Under the pieces are notes generated by a model, which was not told the origin of the DNA, searched no databases, and saw only the letters and a list, made by a program, of their open reading frames with translations. The translations under genes and the position numbers were made by a program. Source: UBA993 sp964436815 (GTDB taxonomy: Bacteria; Bacillota; Dethiobacteria; DTU022). From it: a DNA stretch of 24,005 nucleotides. Below are positions 7,447 to 16,653 of this stretch, in pieces; the first letter of the stretch is position 1; each line of letters starts with the position of its first letter. The stretch covers positions 1 to 24,005 of the forward strand of contig CAYTER010000033.1 of NCBI GenBank assembly GCA_964436815.1, given 5' to 3'.

Positions 7447-8655
7447 TCAGGCATATTTTTGGCTGTAAATTAACGGGATCACCGCATACATTGCGGCCGC
7501 CCTGACCAGCTCGCTTTTCCAGGTTTTTTCATTGGGGGCGTGAGCCTGATCTTCATGACCGGGCCCGAATCCGACACAGGGTATCCCATGCAGCCCCATG
7601 ATCGAAACCCCGTTGGTTGAAAAGGTCCACTTGTCAAGCAGCGGCTCACTCTTAAAAAGTTCCCGGTAAGCCTCAACCATTGACCGGACAGCCGGTTGAT
7701 CCTGCTCAATAACCCAGGCCGGGAAGTAGGCTTTAGTCGGGTAAACCAGGCCGGTATAGGAGGGACGGTTATAATCGTAGAGCTCAACTTTTGCCCCGGC
7801 AGTCTTTACAGCGGGCAGCTTCTCGATCTGCCGGATCGCTTTTTCGGCTGTTTCACCCCTGGTCAGACGGCGGTCGATCGAAATTGAACAGCCGTCAGCT
7901 ACAGCGCAACGGGAAGGGGAACTAAAGAAAATTTCCGAAACGGTCAGCGAACCGGGACCTAAAAAGTCATCTTCACCCAGATTCTCATTCAGGGCTCGCA
8001 GCTCGGTCAGGATCGGCGCCATTTTGTAAATGGCGTTGTCACCCCGCTCTGGCGCAGAACCGTGGCAGCTCAAGCCCCTGGTAGAAACTTTAATTTCCAT
8101 CCGTCCCCGTTGGCCAAGGTAGATGTTGCAGGAAGTGGGCTCGGTTAACACTACCAGTTCCGGACGAATCTTGCTTTCGTTAATAATATATTGCCAGCAG
8201 AGACCGTCGCAATCCTCTTCCTGGACAGTACCCGTCAGCAACAGGGTGCAATCGCCTTCCAGGCCCAGATCTTTAATGATTCTAGCGCCGTAAACCATGG
8301 CCGCCATGCCGCCCAGCTGATCGGAAACTCCCCGGGCGATAATAATTTCCTCGTCTTCAAAGCCGGTCAGGGGGTCATGTTCCCAAAGATCCGGATCACC
8401 CACTCCCACATTATCAATATGGGCATCGATCGCCACAAGATGCTGGCCCTGGCCAGTAAAACCCAGAATATTACCCATCCGATCAACTTCAACCCGATCG
8501 AGTCCGACCTTTTCCATTTCCTGCCTGATCCTGGCAATACGTTCAGCCTCGCAGGCGCTTTCAGCCGGAATAGCCGCCATATCCCGCAAAAATTTGGTCA
8601 TATCCGCTTTATAAAAGTCAGCCCGGTTTAAGACAGCTTGATAATCTGGTTGCAT
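7447..8655 (-). CDS. ygeY: YgeY family M20 metallohydrolase
   Basis: This 402-residue protein is nearly the same length as E. coli YgeY (about 403). It is a di-zinc hydrolase of the M20/ArgE/DapE family. Visible ligands and catalytic residues are H79-x-D81 (DAHID), D112 after RGVS, the E146-E147 pair in TVQEED, E172 in LTEPT and a C-terminal GPGHE histidine. It most likely hydrolyses an amide or carbamoyl bond of a small purine-derived intermediate rather than a peptide (inferred from context). The start is the ATG at 8655, preceded by GGAAGGAG with 8-base spacing; the longer reading frame begins with TTG at 8676 and contains that ribosome site, so it is rejected. It lies 40 bases after the 2Fe-2S subunit gene. 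Confidence 0.88.
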   Translation of the reverse strand: MQPDYQAVLNRADFYKADMTKFLRDMAAIPAESACEAERIARIRQEMEKVGLDRVEVDRMGNILGFTGQGQHLVAIDAHIDNVGVGDPDLWEHDPLTGFEDEEIIIARGVSDQLGGMAAMVYGARIIKDLGLEGDCTLLLTGTVQEEDCDGLCWQYIINESKIRPELVVLTEPTSCNIYLGQRGRMEIKVSTRGLSCHGSAPERGDNAIYKMAPILTELRALNENLGEDDFLGPGSLTVSEIFFSSPSRCAVADGCSISIDRRLTRGETAEKAIRQIEKLPAVKTAGAKVELYDYNRPSYTGLVYPTKAYFPAWVIEQDQPAVRSMVEAYRELFKSEPLLDKWTFSTNGVSIMGLHGIPCVGFGPGHEDQAHAPNEKTWKSELVRAAAMYAVIPLIYSQKYA

Positions 8656-8695
8656 AAATAAGTCTCTCCTTCCCAATAGGCTGCGGGCAGCCTTT

Positions 8696-9166
8696 TCAGA
8701 ACGTCTGGTCCTTTAGCGCTTTTTCCACGGCGGTAATAATCTTCTGATAACCGGTGCAGCGGCAGAGGTGGCCGGCCAGCTCCTGCCTAATTTCTTCCCT
8801 GTTATAGCTTCTGCCGCCGGCGGCCATGGCTGTTGCGGTAATCACCAGCCCGGGGGTGCAGAAACCGCACTGCACCGCCCCTTCGCTGACAAAGGCTTTC
8901 TGAACTGTTGAAAGTTCATTTCCGGCAGCAAGGCCTTCAACAGTGGTGATCGTCTTACCGTCAGCCCAGACGCCTAAATAGAGACAGGCATTCAGGGGTA
9001 CCCCGTCAACCATCACGGTACAAGCCCCGCATTCACCCACTCCGCATCCTTCCTTGGCACCGGTCAGATGCAGCCTTTCCCTTAAGACTTCAAGCAGCGT
9101 CTCACCGGCGTCGATCGCCAGTTTATGGCTTCTGCCGTTTACCATGAGCGTAATCTGTTTAAGCAT
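8696..9166 (-). CDS. Xanthine dehydrogenase-family 2Fe-2S subunit
   Basis: This 156-residue small subunit of a three-subunit molybdenum hydroxylase passes electrons from the Mo site to FAD. Eight cysteines match two clusters: a plant-ferredoxin-type cluster (C41, C46, C49, C61, in GCGVGECGACT) and the second cluster (C100, C103, C135, C137, in QCGFCTPG and HLCRCTGY). Its start overlaps the end of the FAD subunit gene by 8 bases, which indicates translational coupling. Corresponds to E. coli XdhC-type Fe-S subunits. The cysteine spacing is identical to the N-terminus of the fused xdhD product in this operon, fitting a common origin. Confidence 0.93.
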   Translation of the reverse strand: MLKQITLMVNGRSHKLAIDAGETLLEVLRERLHLTGAKEGCGVGECGACTVMVDGVPLNACLYLGVWADGKTITTVEGLAAGNELSTVQKAFVSEGAVQCGFCTPGLVITATAMAAGGRSYNREEIRQELAGHLCRCTGYQKIITAVEKALKDQTF

Positions 9167-10043
9167 CGTTAAAACCTCCCGCCCGGCATACCGCCGTTTG
9201 CAAAGCCCTGGCCGTCAATTCGGCGATCAGGTGTTCCCGGTATACCTTTGAGGCCCGCCAGGAGCCCCTGGGGCTGGCATCTTCCAGGGCCAGCCGACCC
9301 GCTTCTGTTAAAACCTCTTCCGTAACCGCTCTGCCCCGAATGTAGTCTTCGGCGTTAAGACAACGAAGCGGTGTCGGCCCGGCAACGCCCAAACTGATGC
9401 GTACCGTGTCAAAATGCTTTTCTTTGTCGAGGCGGCAGGTTACAGCCACCCCGATCATCGCCAGATCCATGGCCTTGCGCGGTGCAAACTTAATATAGCA
9501 GCCACTGAACCCGCTGTAGTTTTCTACAGCAATCAGGATTTCGGTCAGCAGTTCACCGGGCTTTAAGCCCACCTTACCGGGTCCAAGGTAGAAATCGCGG
9601 ATCGGGATAACCCTTTCCCCATCCCGGGACTTAAGCCTAAGCTTCGCCTCAAGAACGAGCAGGGCAGGGGCGCTGTCAGCCGACGGGGCACCGTTGCAGA
9701 TGTTACCACCAATGGTGGCCATGACTCGCAGCTGGGGACCCCCTACAGTCAGAGCCGCTTCCGTTAAGATCGGCAACTGCTCCCGGATCAGCGGATCCGC
9801 TAACAGATCGCTGAAGGTGGCCAGTGCTCCGATACTGATTGTCTGGTCGTCAGTTTTACTAACCAAGTGCAGGGCTTCAACCTTACGAATACTAACCAGC
9901 TTAGCCCCTTTAGTCGGTTCTTCACGCATTTCCAGCAGCAGGTCGGTTCCTCCGGCGATCACTTGCCGTTCCGGGTTCTCGGCCAGCAGCAAGAGAGCTT
10001 CAGACAGCGTTTCCGCCTCAAAATATTCTTCCACCAGAAACAT
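9159..10043 (-). CDS. Xanthine dehydrogenase-family FAD-binding subunit
   Basis: This 294-residue medium subunit belongs to the CO-dehydrogenase/xanthine-dehydrogenase FAD family (PCMH-type FAD domain followed by the CODH C-terminal domain). It binds FAD and hands electrons to NAD+ or another carrier. FAD-contact motifs are visible: AGGTDL at 30-35 and TIGGNICNGAPSAD at 110-123. A ribosome site AAAGGAGG sits inside the last codons of the upstream Mo-subunit gene, whose TGA stop lies one base before this ATG. It overlaps the next gene by 8 bases. Similar to E. coli XdhB/YgfM. It probably serves the separate Mo subunit, and could also serve XdhD, which has no FAD domain of its own (inference). 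Confidence 0.92.
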   Translation of the reverse strand: MFLVEEYFEAETLSEALLLLAENPERQVIAGGTDLLLEMREEPTKGAKLVSIRKVEALHLVSKTDDQTISIGALATFSDLLADPLIREQLPILTEAALTVGGPQLRVMATIGGNICNGAPSADSAPALLVLEAKLRLKSRDGERVIPIRDFYLGPGKVGLKPGELLTEILIAVENYSGFSGCYIKFAPRKAMDLAMIGVAVTCRLDKEKHFDTVRISLGVAGPTPLRCLNAEDYIRGRAVTEEVLTEAGRLALEDASPRGSWRASKVYREHLIAELTARALQTAVCRAGGFNDA

Positions 10044-10044
10044 T

Positions 10045-12390
10045 TCAGCCGCCTCCTTTAATCAGCCCGGCTGCTTTAAAGTGTTCAAAAGCAACCTGCA
10101 GTCTGATCGGAATCCGGTTAATCGCTACTCCGGTAGCCGCGAAAATTGCGTTACGCACGGCCGGAGCAGGGGAAATGACCGGTGGTTCACCCAGCGCCTT
10201 GTTGCCAAATGGACCGGTCGGTTCAAAGGTCTCGATAAAATCGAGGCCGATCTCCGGGGTATCAAGAATCGTTGGCAACTTGTAATCAAGGAGGTTGTTG
10301 TTGAGGATCCGGCCGCTCTTTTCATCAAATAGCAGCTCTTCGGAGAGGGCGTAGCCGAGGGCCATACTGACTCCGCCCTGGACCTGGCCTTCGGCCAGTT
10401 GCCTATTAATAATCGTTCCGGAATCGTGGACATTATAAATCTCCAGCACCTCGATCTGCCCGGTGCCGATATCCACCTCCACCGCGGTAAAACTTACCCC
10501 GAATGCGATAGCGTTGACCCTGGCATTGTTGGAAACATCACTGGTCAGCGGACCGGCCCTTTCGCGGTCGTAATAGCTGTGCAGGGCAACTTCAGCCAGG
10601 GGTAACAGCACCCGGCCGGAATTAATTTCAAGAATATTAGCTTCGTTGATGGACAGTTCTTCAGCCGGCAAGCCGGCCATCTCTGAGGCCAGCTGCAGCG
10701 CCTTGTTCCTGATCTCCAGGGCCGCTTTCTTGACAGCCATCCCGGAAATATAAGTCTGCCGGGAAGCATAGCTGCCCGTATCAAAGGGGCTGACATCGGT
10801 ATCCTGGGTGCTGACCACATGCACGCTTTCATAGGGAATACCGATCGTATCGGCAGCCATCTGGGCTAAAACGGTATCGCTGCCCTGACCGATTTCGGTA
10901 GCGCCCAGCTGCAGCTGGATCGAGCCATCCTGGTTTAAGACAATCCGGGCGCCGGCCACTTCAAGACAGGCCGGATAAGTACCGGTCGCATAGCTGAAAC
11001 AGGCCATACCCAAACCATAACGCTTATGGCCGCCCTGCCTGTTAAGCTTTTCATACTCTGCTTTTTTACGATCCCATTCGATCAGCTCTTTGCCCCGCTC
11101 GATGCATTCCGGCAGGCCGCAGCTTAGAAGCTGGTTTCCGGTGTGCGGATCCCGGTAACCGACCCGGTTAAGATTTTTCAGCCGCAGTTCAACCGGATCG
11201 ATAGCCAAATTTCGGGCAATATTGTCAAGATGTGATTCAAGGGCAAAGGCGATCTGTGGCGAACCGTAGGCCCGCATCGCCCCGGCCACCGGCAGGTTGG
11301 TGTAGACAGTGCAAGGTCTGAAGCTGATCGCTTCGAACAGGTAGATATATTTAAATTTGGAGCCACCGGCCGCAATAACCGAATGACCATGTGAGGCGTA
11401 AGCGCCTGTATTTGAGAGAGCATCGACCTTGATTGCCAGCAGCTTGCCATCACTATTAACAGCTGTTTCAAGGTGAATCCTGGTGGAATGCCTGGTCCTG
11501 GTGCAGGTCATCGATTCTTCCCGCGTCAGCTCCAGCTTAACCGGCCGCCCACCGACAGCCAGAGTCATCGCCGCGACCAGCGGTTCAAGGCAGGCATCCT
11601 GCTTACTGCCGAAACCGCCGCCCACGTAGGGCTTGATAATTCTGATTTGACCCCAGGGAATACCGAGAGCCTGCCCGACAATCCGCCGGCAGATATGAGG
11701 GATCTGGGTGGAGGAAACGATCACCAGCCGTCCATCGCTCTCCTGATAAGCATAGGCAAGATGATTCTCCATGGCGCAGTGCTGCACAATGGCTGTTTCA
11801 AATGTATCCTTAAAAATGTGATCAGCTTTTAAAGCTGTTGAGTCGTAATCGCCAATTTTATATCCGGCATCGCTGATCAGGTTACTGCCTCGTTCCTCAT
11901 GCACAAGCGGAGCAGTATTCTGCAGTGCTGCTTCAGCTGAAAAAACCGGCTCGAGAACTTCATATTCAACTTCAATCAGCTCCAGGGCTTTGGCAGCTGT
12001 CAGCTGATCAACCGCCACTACAGCGGCAATTTCATCACCGACAAAGCGGGCCTTAGCGGTTAGGATCGTCTTGTCGGCGACATCTCCTTTTGCCGGATCT
12101 AGAGCATAGGGGTGCCCGGCAGTCGGAAAAAGGTGTTGCGGCACATTAAAAGGGGTTAAGACTGCTTCCACCCCGGGCAGGGCTTCCGCTTTTGCAGGAT
12201 CAATCTTTCTGACCCGGGCATGAGCGTGGGGGCTGCGTAAAACCTTGCCCACCAGCATCCCTTCAACAAAGAAATCTGCCGTGTATTTTGCTTTTCCGGT
12301 TACCTTGGCCTGGGCATCAGCCCGGGGCGGGCTTTTGCCGATAATGCCGCCCACACTAGTAGCATTCTTTTTTTCTATAACCTTTTCCAT
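10045..12390 (-). CDS. Xanthine dehydrogenase-family molybdenum-binding subunit
   Basis: This 781-residue large subunit hydroxylates a purine-type heterocycle at the molybdenum (molybdopterin cytosine or guanine dinucleotide) site. It carries the hammerhead domain at the N-terminus (GKSPPRADAQAKVTGKA), the cofactor loop VGGGFGSK at 256-263, GAMRAYGSPQ (the substrate-pocket arginine region of xanthine dehydrogenases), a SRQTYISG loop, and the catalytic glutamate E735 in KALGEPP. Resembles E. coli XdhA (about 752 residues). It forms a tight unit with the FAD and 2Fe-2S subunits and overlaps the end of ssnA by 16 bases. Xanthine is the default substrate; other oxopurines are possible. The neighbouring xdhD/ygfK genes suggest a labile-selenium type of hydroxylase (context inference). 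Confidence 0.92.
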   Translation of the reverse strand: MEKVIEKKNATSVGGIIGKSPPRADAQAKVTGKAKYTADFFVEGMLVGKVLRSPHAHARVRKIDPAKAEALPGVEAVLTPFNVPQHLFPTAGHPYALDPAKGDVADKTILTAKARFVGDEIAAVVAVDQLTAAKALELIEVEYEVLEPVFSAEAALQNTAPLVHEERGSNLISDAGYKIGDYDSTALKADHIFKDTFETAIVQHCAMENHLAYAYQESDGRLVIVSSTQIPHICRRIVGQALGIPWGQIRIIKPYVGGGFGSKQDACLEPLVAAMTLAVGGRPVKLELTREESMTCTRTRHSTRIHLETAVNSDGKLLAIKVDALSNTGAYASHGHSVIAAGGSKFKYIYLFEAISFRPCTVYTNLPVAGAMRAYGSPQIAFALESHLDNIARNLAIDPVELRLKNLNRVGYRDPHTGNQLLSCGLPECIERGKELIEWDRKKAEYEKLNRQGGHKRYGLGMACFSYATGTYPACLEVAGARIVLNQDGSIQLQLGATEIGQGSDTVLAQMAADTIGIPYESVHVVSTQDTDVSPFDTGSYASRQTYISGMAVKKAALEIRNKALQLASEMAGLPAEELSINEANILEINSGRVLLPLAEVALHSYYDRERAGPLTSDVSNNARVNAIAFGVSFTAVEVDIGTGQIEVLEIYNVHDSGTIINRQLAEGQVQGGVSMALGYALSEELLFDEKSGRILNNNLLDYKLPTILDTPEIGLDFIETFEPTGPFGNKALGEPPVISPAPAVRNAIFAATGVAINRIPIRLQVAFEHFKAAGLIKGGG

Positions 12391-13703
12391 AGTTTTGCAG
12401 CCAGCTCCCTCGCCATAGAATTGACCTTATGCTCATCAATGATCTTTAAGGTCCGCTCGCGCATTAAAACTTTACCGGCCACAATAGTTGTTTCAACCAT
12501 TCTCCCGGTCATCCCAAATACCAGGTGTCCGTATAAGTTGTCGTCTGTCAGAGGGGTAGGCGGGTCATAGTCAACCACAATCAGATCAGCCGCCGCGCCT
12601 GAGGTCAGTTCGCCAAGCTTCACCGGAAAATAGTTGCCCATAATCCGCGGGTTGTTGGCAAACTGCATCAGGGGCATTTCCGCCCAGCCCACCCTCGGAT
12701 CCTGCAGACAATGCTTATGCAAAATATGCGCTGTTTTCAGCCCTTCAATCATATCCGTCGTCATCCCGTCGCTGCCCAGTCCTACATTTACACCTTTGTC
12801 CAGCATGGAGATGACTGGAGCGCAGCCCACCGCATTATTCATGTTTGATTGGGGATTATGGGCAACATTGGTGCCGCTGACGGCCAGGAGATCCATCTCC
12901 TGCTCGCTGATATGCACACAGTGGGCCGCCAGGGTGCCGGGACCAAGGAGATCATAACGCTTGAGTCTCTCCACAACGCCCATACCGTATTTTTCCCGGC
13001 AGTGATCAGCATCCTCACGGCTCTCGGCCACGTGGATATGCACCCCCACGCCTACGCCATGCGCTGCCCGGGCGCACTTTTCCATCGTTTCCGGGCTGAC
13101 TGTGAACGAAGCGTGCAGGCCAAACGTTGCGGTCAGCAGCGCTGAAGCGTTCTCCCGGCAGTAGCGGATGAACGAAACGTTCTCCTCCAGGCCGGCTAGC
13201 ATCTTATCTTCGCCGTCACGATCACTAACCTCGTAACAAAGGTTAGCCCGTATCCCCGTTTCCCTGGCGGCGCTGGCAATCTGCAGCAGACTGCCGCTGG
13301 CGGCTCCGGGGCTGGAATGGTGGTCTAAAAGGGCGGTAGTTCCGTTTTTCAGGCAGGCGATGAATGTAACAAGAGCGCTATAGTAAATATCCTCTTTCGT
13401 CAGGTTCCGATCGAGCCGCCACCATAAACGCTTCAAAACCTGGGGAAAACTGGCCGGCGCCTCTCCGCTCAAGGCCATTCCGCGGGCAAAGACGCTATAG
13501 GTATGAATATGGGCACAGGTAAAACCCGGCATGATCAGCTTTGAACGGCAGTCGATGTACTCAGCCCCGGGGGCTTTTGCCCGCAGCTCTTCGGTGTCAC
13601 CCACCGCTGCGATTGTAGGGCCATCAATTAAAACAGCCCCGCGCTCAATCACCCGGCTTTCGCTTCCCATCGTCACAAGGGTTCCGTTACCGACAAGCAG
13701 CAT
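12375..13703 (-). CDS. ssnA: SsnA family putative aminohydrolase
   Basis: This 442-residue protein has the length of E. coli SsnA. It has the COG0402 metal-dependent deaminase fold: H65-x-H67 in CAHIHTYS, the LKRLWWRLDR stretch characteristic of SsnA, HIHVAE with H222/H224/E227, H261 in AAHC, and the catalytic D312 in GLGSDGMTTDM. The SNMNN segment and the C-terminal LYGHLVFGM region also match the SsnA type. It probably deaminates an aminopurine (guanine-like) or related intermediate; the biochemical substrate of the family is not settled as far as I know. The start codon lies 4 bases after the xdhD stop with AAAGGGAG upstream, and its 3' end overlaps the next gene by 16 bases, so it sits firmly inside the hydroxylase operon. 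Confidence 0.9.
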   Translation of the reverse strand: MLLVGNGTLVTMGSESRVIERGAVLIDGPTIAAVGDTEELRAKAPGAEYIDCRSKLIMPGFTCAHIHTYSVFARGMALSGEAPASFPQVLKRLWWRLDRNLTKEDIYYSALVTFIACLKNGTTALLDHHSSPGAASGSLLQIASAARETGIRANLCYEVSDRDGEDKMLAGLEENVSFIRYCRENASALLTATFGLHASFTVSPETMEKCARAAHGVGVGVHIHVAESREDADHCREKYGMGVVERLKRYDLLGPGTLAAHCVHISEQEMDLLAVSGTNVAHNPQSNMNNAVGCAPVISMLDKGVNVGLGSDGMTTDMIEGLKTAHILHKHCLQDPRVGWAEMPLMQFANNPRIMGNYFPVKLGELTSGAAADLIVVDYDPPTPLTDDNLYGHLVFGMTGRMVETTIVAGKVLMRERTLKIIDEHKVNSMARELAAKLWKRL

Positions 13704-13707
13704 TTTA

Positions 13708-16485
13708 TTATTCTCCCTTTGCCCTTTTTAATGCCGCCAATACTTTTTCCCTGGTTGCCGGCAAATCAGAAATCCTTACCCCGACTGCATTATGGATCGC
13801 ATTGATGATCGCCGGAGCTGTAGGATTAAGCGGCAGCTCACCCATACCCTTGGCGCCGTAAGGACCATCTGATGGTTCCTCGATCAGAATGACTTCTATC
13901 TCAGGCGCATCATTGATGGTAGGCAGCTTTAGCTTTCGCAAATTGTCGGTCACCAGGTAACCGTTTTCCAGCTTAAACTCTTCGCTGAGGCCGTAACCGA
14001 GGCCCATCAGAACAGCTCCTTCAATCTGGCAGCGGCTGTTCTGGGGATGGATTGCTTTGCCCAAATCCTGAGCGGCGATAATTTTTAAAACTTTTACGGC
14101 ACCACTTGCCGGGTTAACCTCCACTACAGCTGCCTGGGCAGCATAGCAGTAAGCAAAATGCACGTTATAGTGATCCAGTGGAACCCCTTCTTCATGATCA
14201 GCCCTTTCCCTCAGCGGGTAGGTAACAGGAGCAGTATAATGATATTCTCCCTTAAGCTCAAGCCCTACTTTTACTGCCCCCACTGCCAGCTCCCTGAACG
14301 GTATAACCCTGTTATTTTGGCCGGGGACAACAATTCCGCCTTTAACGGGCTGATACTGATTATGCTCAATGCTTAAAGCTTCGCTCAAATACCGCTTTAA
14401 AATCTCCAGGAAAGATTTAGCAGCTCCCATGACTGCGTATCCCGAGATATAGGTTTGGCGCGATGCTGTGGTGACGCCCCCTTCAGGTGTCTGCCCCGTA
14501 TCACTGGCGATGACAACATAATCTTCAAAGAGAAACCCGGTCTCCCGGCTGGCTATCTGGGCCAGGGCAGTATCGGAACCCTGCCCCATATCAATGGCAC
14601 CGACTTTAAGCAAAAGTCTGCCCTCAAGATCGATTTCAATAGCCGCTCCCGCCTGGTCTACCTTGCCTGCTCCCAGGCCGACATTCTTGTAAGCGCCGGC
14701 CAGACCAACGCCAATTTTTTTCCCCGGCGCCGCCGGGGGTAACTTTCTTAAATAGGCGTCAAGCTCTTTTTCGACGGCATCGAGCGCCTTCCGGTAGCCA
14801 CAGTCCCTGGTTACCAGCTGCCCGGTGATTGTCGTTTTTCCCGGCGCGAGGCCGTTAATCCTGCGCACTTCAAACGGATCCATTTTCAGGGCTGCAGCCA
14901 GTTTATCCATCTGCTGTTCGGAGCCAAAGGCAACCTGGGTGGTTCCGAAACCCCTGAAAGCGCCTGCCGGCGGGTGATTGGTATAAACCCCGTAAGAGTC
15001 AGTTTTAACATTGGGAATCTCGTAAGGACCGGCTGTAATGATCCCGGCCCGGAAGACAACCGGGTTGCTGAGCGACTCGTAAGCGCCGGCATCCAGAATA
15101 ACTTTGGCCTCCATGGCTGTAATCCTGCCGTCAGAACTGGCCCCGTGTTTATAATACATCTGAGCATGATGACGTTTGGTCGAAATAATCAGCGATTCGC
15201 TGCGGGTGAGAACCATCTTAACCGGCCGGCCGGTAAGGTAAGCGCCCAAAGCGCAGTGAATCTGCACGGTCGGCTCTTCCTTGCCCCCAAAAGCGCCACC
15301 GGCCGGGGTATAGATAACCCGCACCCGGGCCACCGGCAGGTTTAAGGTGGCGGCAATCATCTCCCTGAAAGCGTAGGAATCCTGACTGGCTGTCCAGACA
15401 GTCACATCGCCATCTTCGGTCAGACGGGCAACAGCCGCTTCCGGTTCGAGATAGGCATGCTCTACCATGGGAGTGCTGTAGTGACCTTCAACTATGACAT
15501 CGGCATTGGCAAAGGCCTTATCCACATTGCCCCGGCGGACAGCTACCTGGTGAACTACATTTCCGCCGGGATGCAGGGCAGCTGTATTATCCTGTAACCC
15601 TTCTTCAGTTGAAAAGATACCGGCAAGCGGTTCATAATCAACCTCAACTAACGGCAGGGCAGCTTCGGCCGCTTCTTCACTTTCAGCGAGGATTAGCGCC
15701 AACGCTTCACCACTGTATCTGACTTGGTCTGCGGCAAGGACCGGCTGGTGGGGGTTGATCAGCCCGAAAGTATTGCGTCCCGGTATATCGGCAGCCAGTA
15801 AAACCTTGACCACCCCGGGCGCGGCGAGCGCTTTCTGCGGGTTAATCATTTTGATTAAGGCCGACGGGTAACGACTGAGCAGCAGCTTGCCGTAAAGCAT
15901 ATTTTCAAAATTAAGGTCGGCGGCGTAGAGCGGCTGTCCGGTTACCTTGGAGAGAGCATCCTTGCGGGGCGGGGAACTGCCAATACCGGCATCAGCCGCC
16001 CCGGGCATACTGATTTCACCCCTGATTACCGCTGCAGCAAGCTGCACAGCCCTGATTATGGCGGCATATCCTGTGCAGCGGCAGAGATTATGCCGCAGTG
16101 CTGCTTTAATCTCTTCGGCTGTCGGCTGGGGTTTAACATCGAGGAGAGCCTTTGCCGCCATGATCATACCGGGAGTGCAGAAACCGCATTGCACAGCGCC
16201 TTCCCGGATGAAAGCTTCCTGCAGGGGATGTAAGTGGCCACCGGTCGAAAGAGCTTCAATCGTTTCAATTACGCTCTGATCAAGGTTTTTCATTTTTACC
16301 AGGCAGGCCCTCTTGGCTTCACCGTCGATAATCACCGTGCAGCTGCCGCAATGGCCCTGGCTACAGCCGTTCCTGGTCCCAGCCAATTTGAGATGATCCC
16401 TTAAATATTGTAAAAGGTTCAGCTCGCCCGGCTGCCCGACCTGGTAAACCCGGCCGTTAATTGTCAATGTGATCTTGCCTGTCAT
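13708..16485 (-). CDS. xdhD: XdhD: fused 2Fe-2S / molybdenum-binding purine hydroxylase
   Basis: This 925-residue protein is near the roughly 956 of E. coli XdhD. The N-terminal 2Fe-2S module (C41, C46, C49, C61; C100, C103, C135, C137) is joined at about residue 150 to a molybdenum hydroxylase large subunit with the hammerhead segment, GGAFGGK at 396-402, GAFRGFG, and the catalytic glutamate E883 in GMGELPL. There is no FAD domain. Members of this group are called selenium-dependent molybdenum hydroxylases and act on purines; a labile Se ligand cannot be seen in sequence. The frame extends upstream to 16854, but the ATG at 16485 is preceded by AGGTGAG with good spacing and begins a normal ferredoxin fold (MTGKITLTING), so it is taken as the start. 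First gene of the leftward operon. Confidence 0.92.
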   Translation of the reverse strand: MTGKITLTINGRVYQVGQPGELNLLQYLRDHLKLAGTRNGCSQGHCGSCTVIIDGEAKRACLVKMKNLDQSVIETIEALSTGGHLHPLQEAFIREGAVQCGFCTPGMIMAAKALLDVKPQPTAEEIKAALRHNLCRCTGYAAIIRAVQLAAAVIRGEISMPGAADAGIGSSPPRKDALSKVTGQPLYAADLNFENMLYGKLLLSRYPSALIKMINPQKALAAPGVVKVLLAADIPGRNTFGLINPHQPVLAADQVRYSGEALALILAESEEAAEAALPLVEVDYEPLAGIFSTEEGLQDNTAALHPGGNVVHQVAVRRGNVDKAFANADVIVEGHYSTPMVEHAYLEPEAAVARLTEDGDVTVWTASQDSYAFREMIAATLNLPVARVRVIYTPAGGAFGGKEEPTVQIHCALGAYLTGRPVKMVLTRSESLIISTKRHHAQMYYKHGASSDGRITAMEAKVILDAGAYESLSNPVVFRAGIITAGPYEIPNVKTDSYGVYTNHPPAGAFRGFGTTQVAFGSEQQMDKLAAALKMDPFEVRRINGLAPGKTTITGQLVTRDCGYRKALDAVEKELDAYLRKLPPAAPGKKIGVGLAGAYKNVGLGAGKVDQAGAAIEIDLEGRLLLKVGAIDMGQGSDTALAQIASRETGFLFEDYVVIASDTGQTPEGGVTTASRQTYISGYAVMGAAKSFLEILKRYLSEALSIEHNQYQPVKGGIVVPGQNNRVIPFRELAVGAVKVGLELKGEYHYTAPVTYPLRERADHEEGVPLDHYNVHFAYCYAAQAAVVEVNPASGAVKVLKIIAAQDLGKAIHPQNSRCQIEGAVLMGLGYGLSEEFKLENGYLVTDNLRKLKLPTINDAPEIEVILIEEPSDGPYGAKGMGELPLNPTAPAIINAIHNAVGVRISDLPATREKVLAALKRAKGE

Positions 16486-16653
16486 CAGACTCACCTGTTG
16501 AAGTTTATTCGTAAAGATCCGGCAAAATCCTGCCAAAGAATAAAAATAGTCTGTCTTTTCAACCTCCCGGCAGGGCAGGAGATTAAGGCAGCAAAGAGAA
16601 TTAAGGTTGTAAGCATCACCGCAACAGGCAGAGCTGGTAAAGGGGGCCTGGCT
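16486..16653. promoter_or_regulatory. Divergent control region between xdhD and ygfK
   Basis: These 168 non-coding bases separate the starts of the two diverging purine-catabolic transcripts and must hold promoters for both. For xdhD, a TTGGCA-like -35 element is followed 17 bases later by TACGAA, which is weak and would suit an activator. A short inverted repeat GGCA-AAATCC-TGCC near 16518-16531 covers that -35 element and could be an operator. Near 16569-16580 there is a CGGCAGGGCAGG direct motif. No regulator gene lies in the window. Confidence 0.4.

Noticed and set aside
9694..10332. Open frame of 212 codons on the + strand opposite the FAD and Mo subunit genes
   Set aside because: It spans two well-supported minus-strand genes and their junction, with serine-rich nonsense composition.
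16518..16531. GGCA-AAATCC-TGCC inverted repeat as a firm operator call
   Set aside because: A 4-bp repeat is too short to claim alone; it is mentioned only inside the divergent control region.
16498..16653. N-terminal extension of the ygfK reading frame
   Set aside because: The YgfK family N-terminus begins at MSDRMRVIPF (ATG 16654) with AAAGGGGG upstream; the extension is non-coding promoter DNA.
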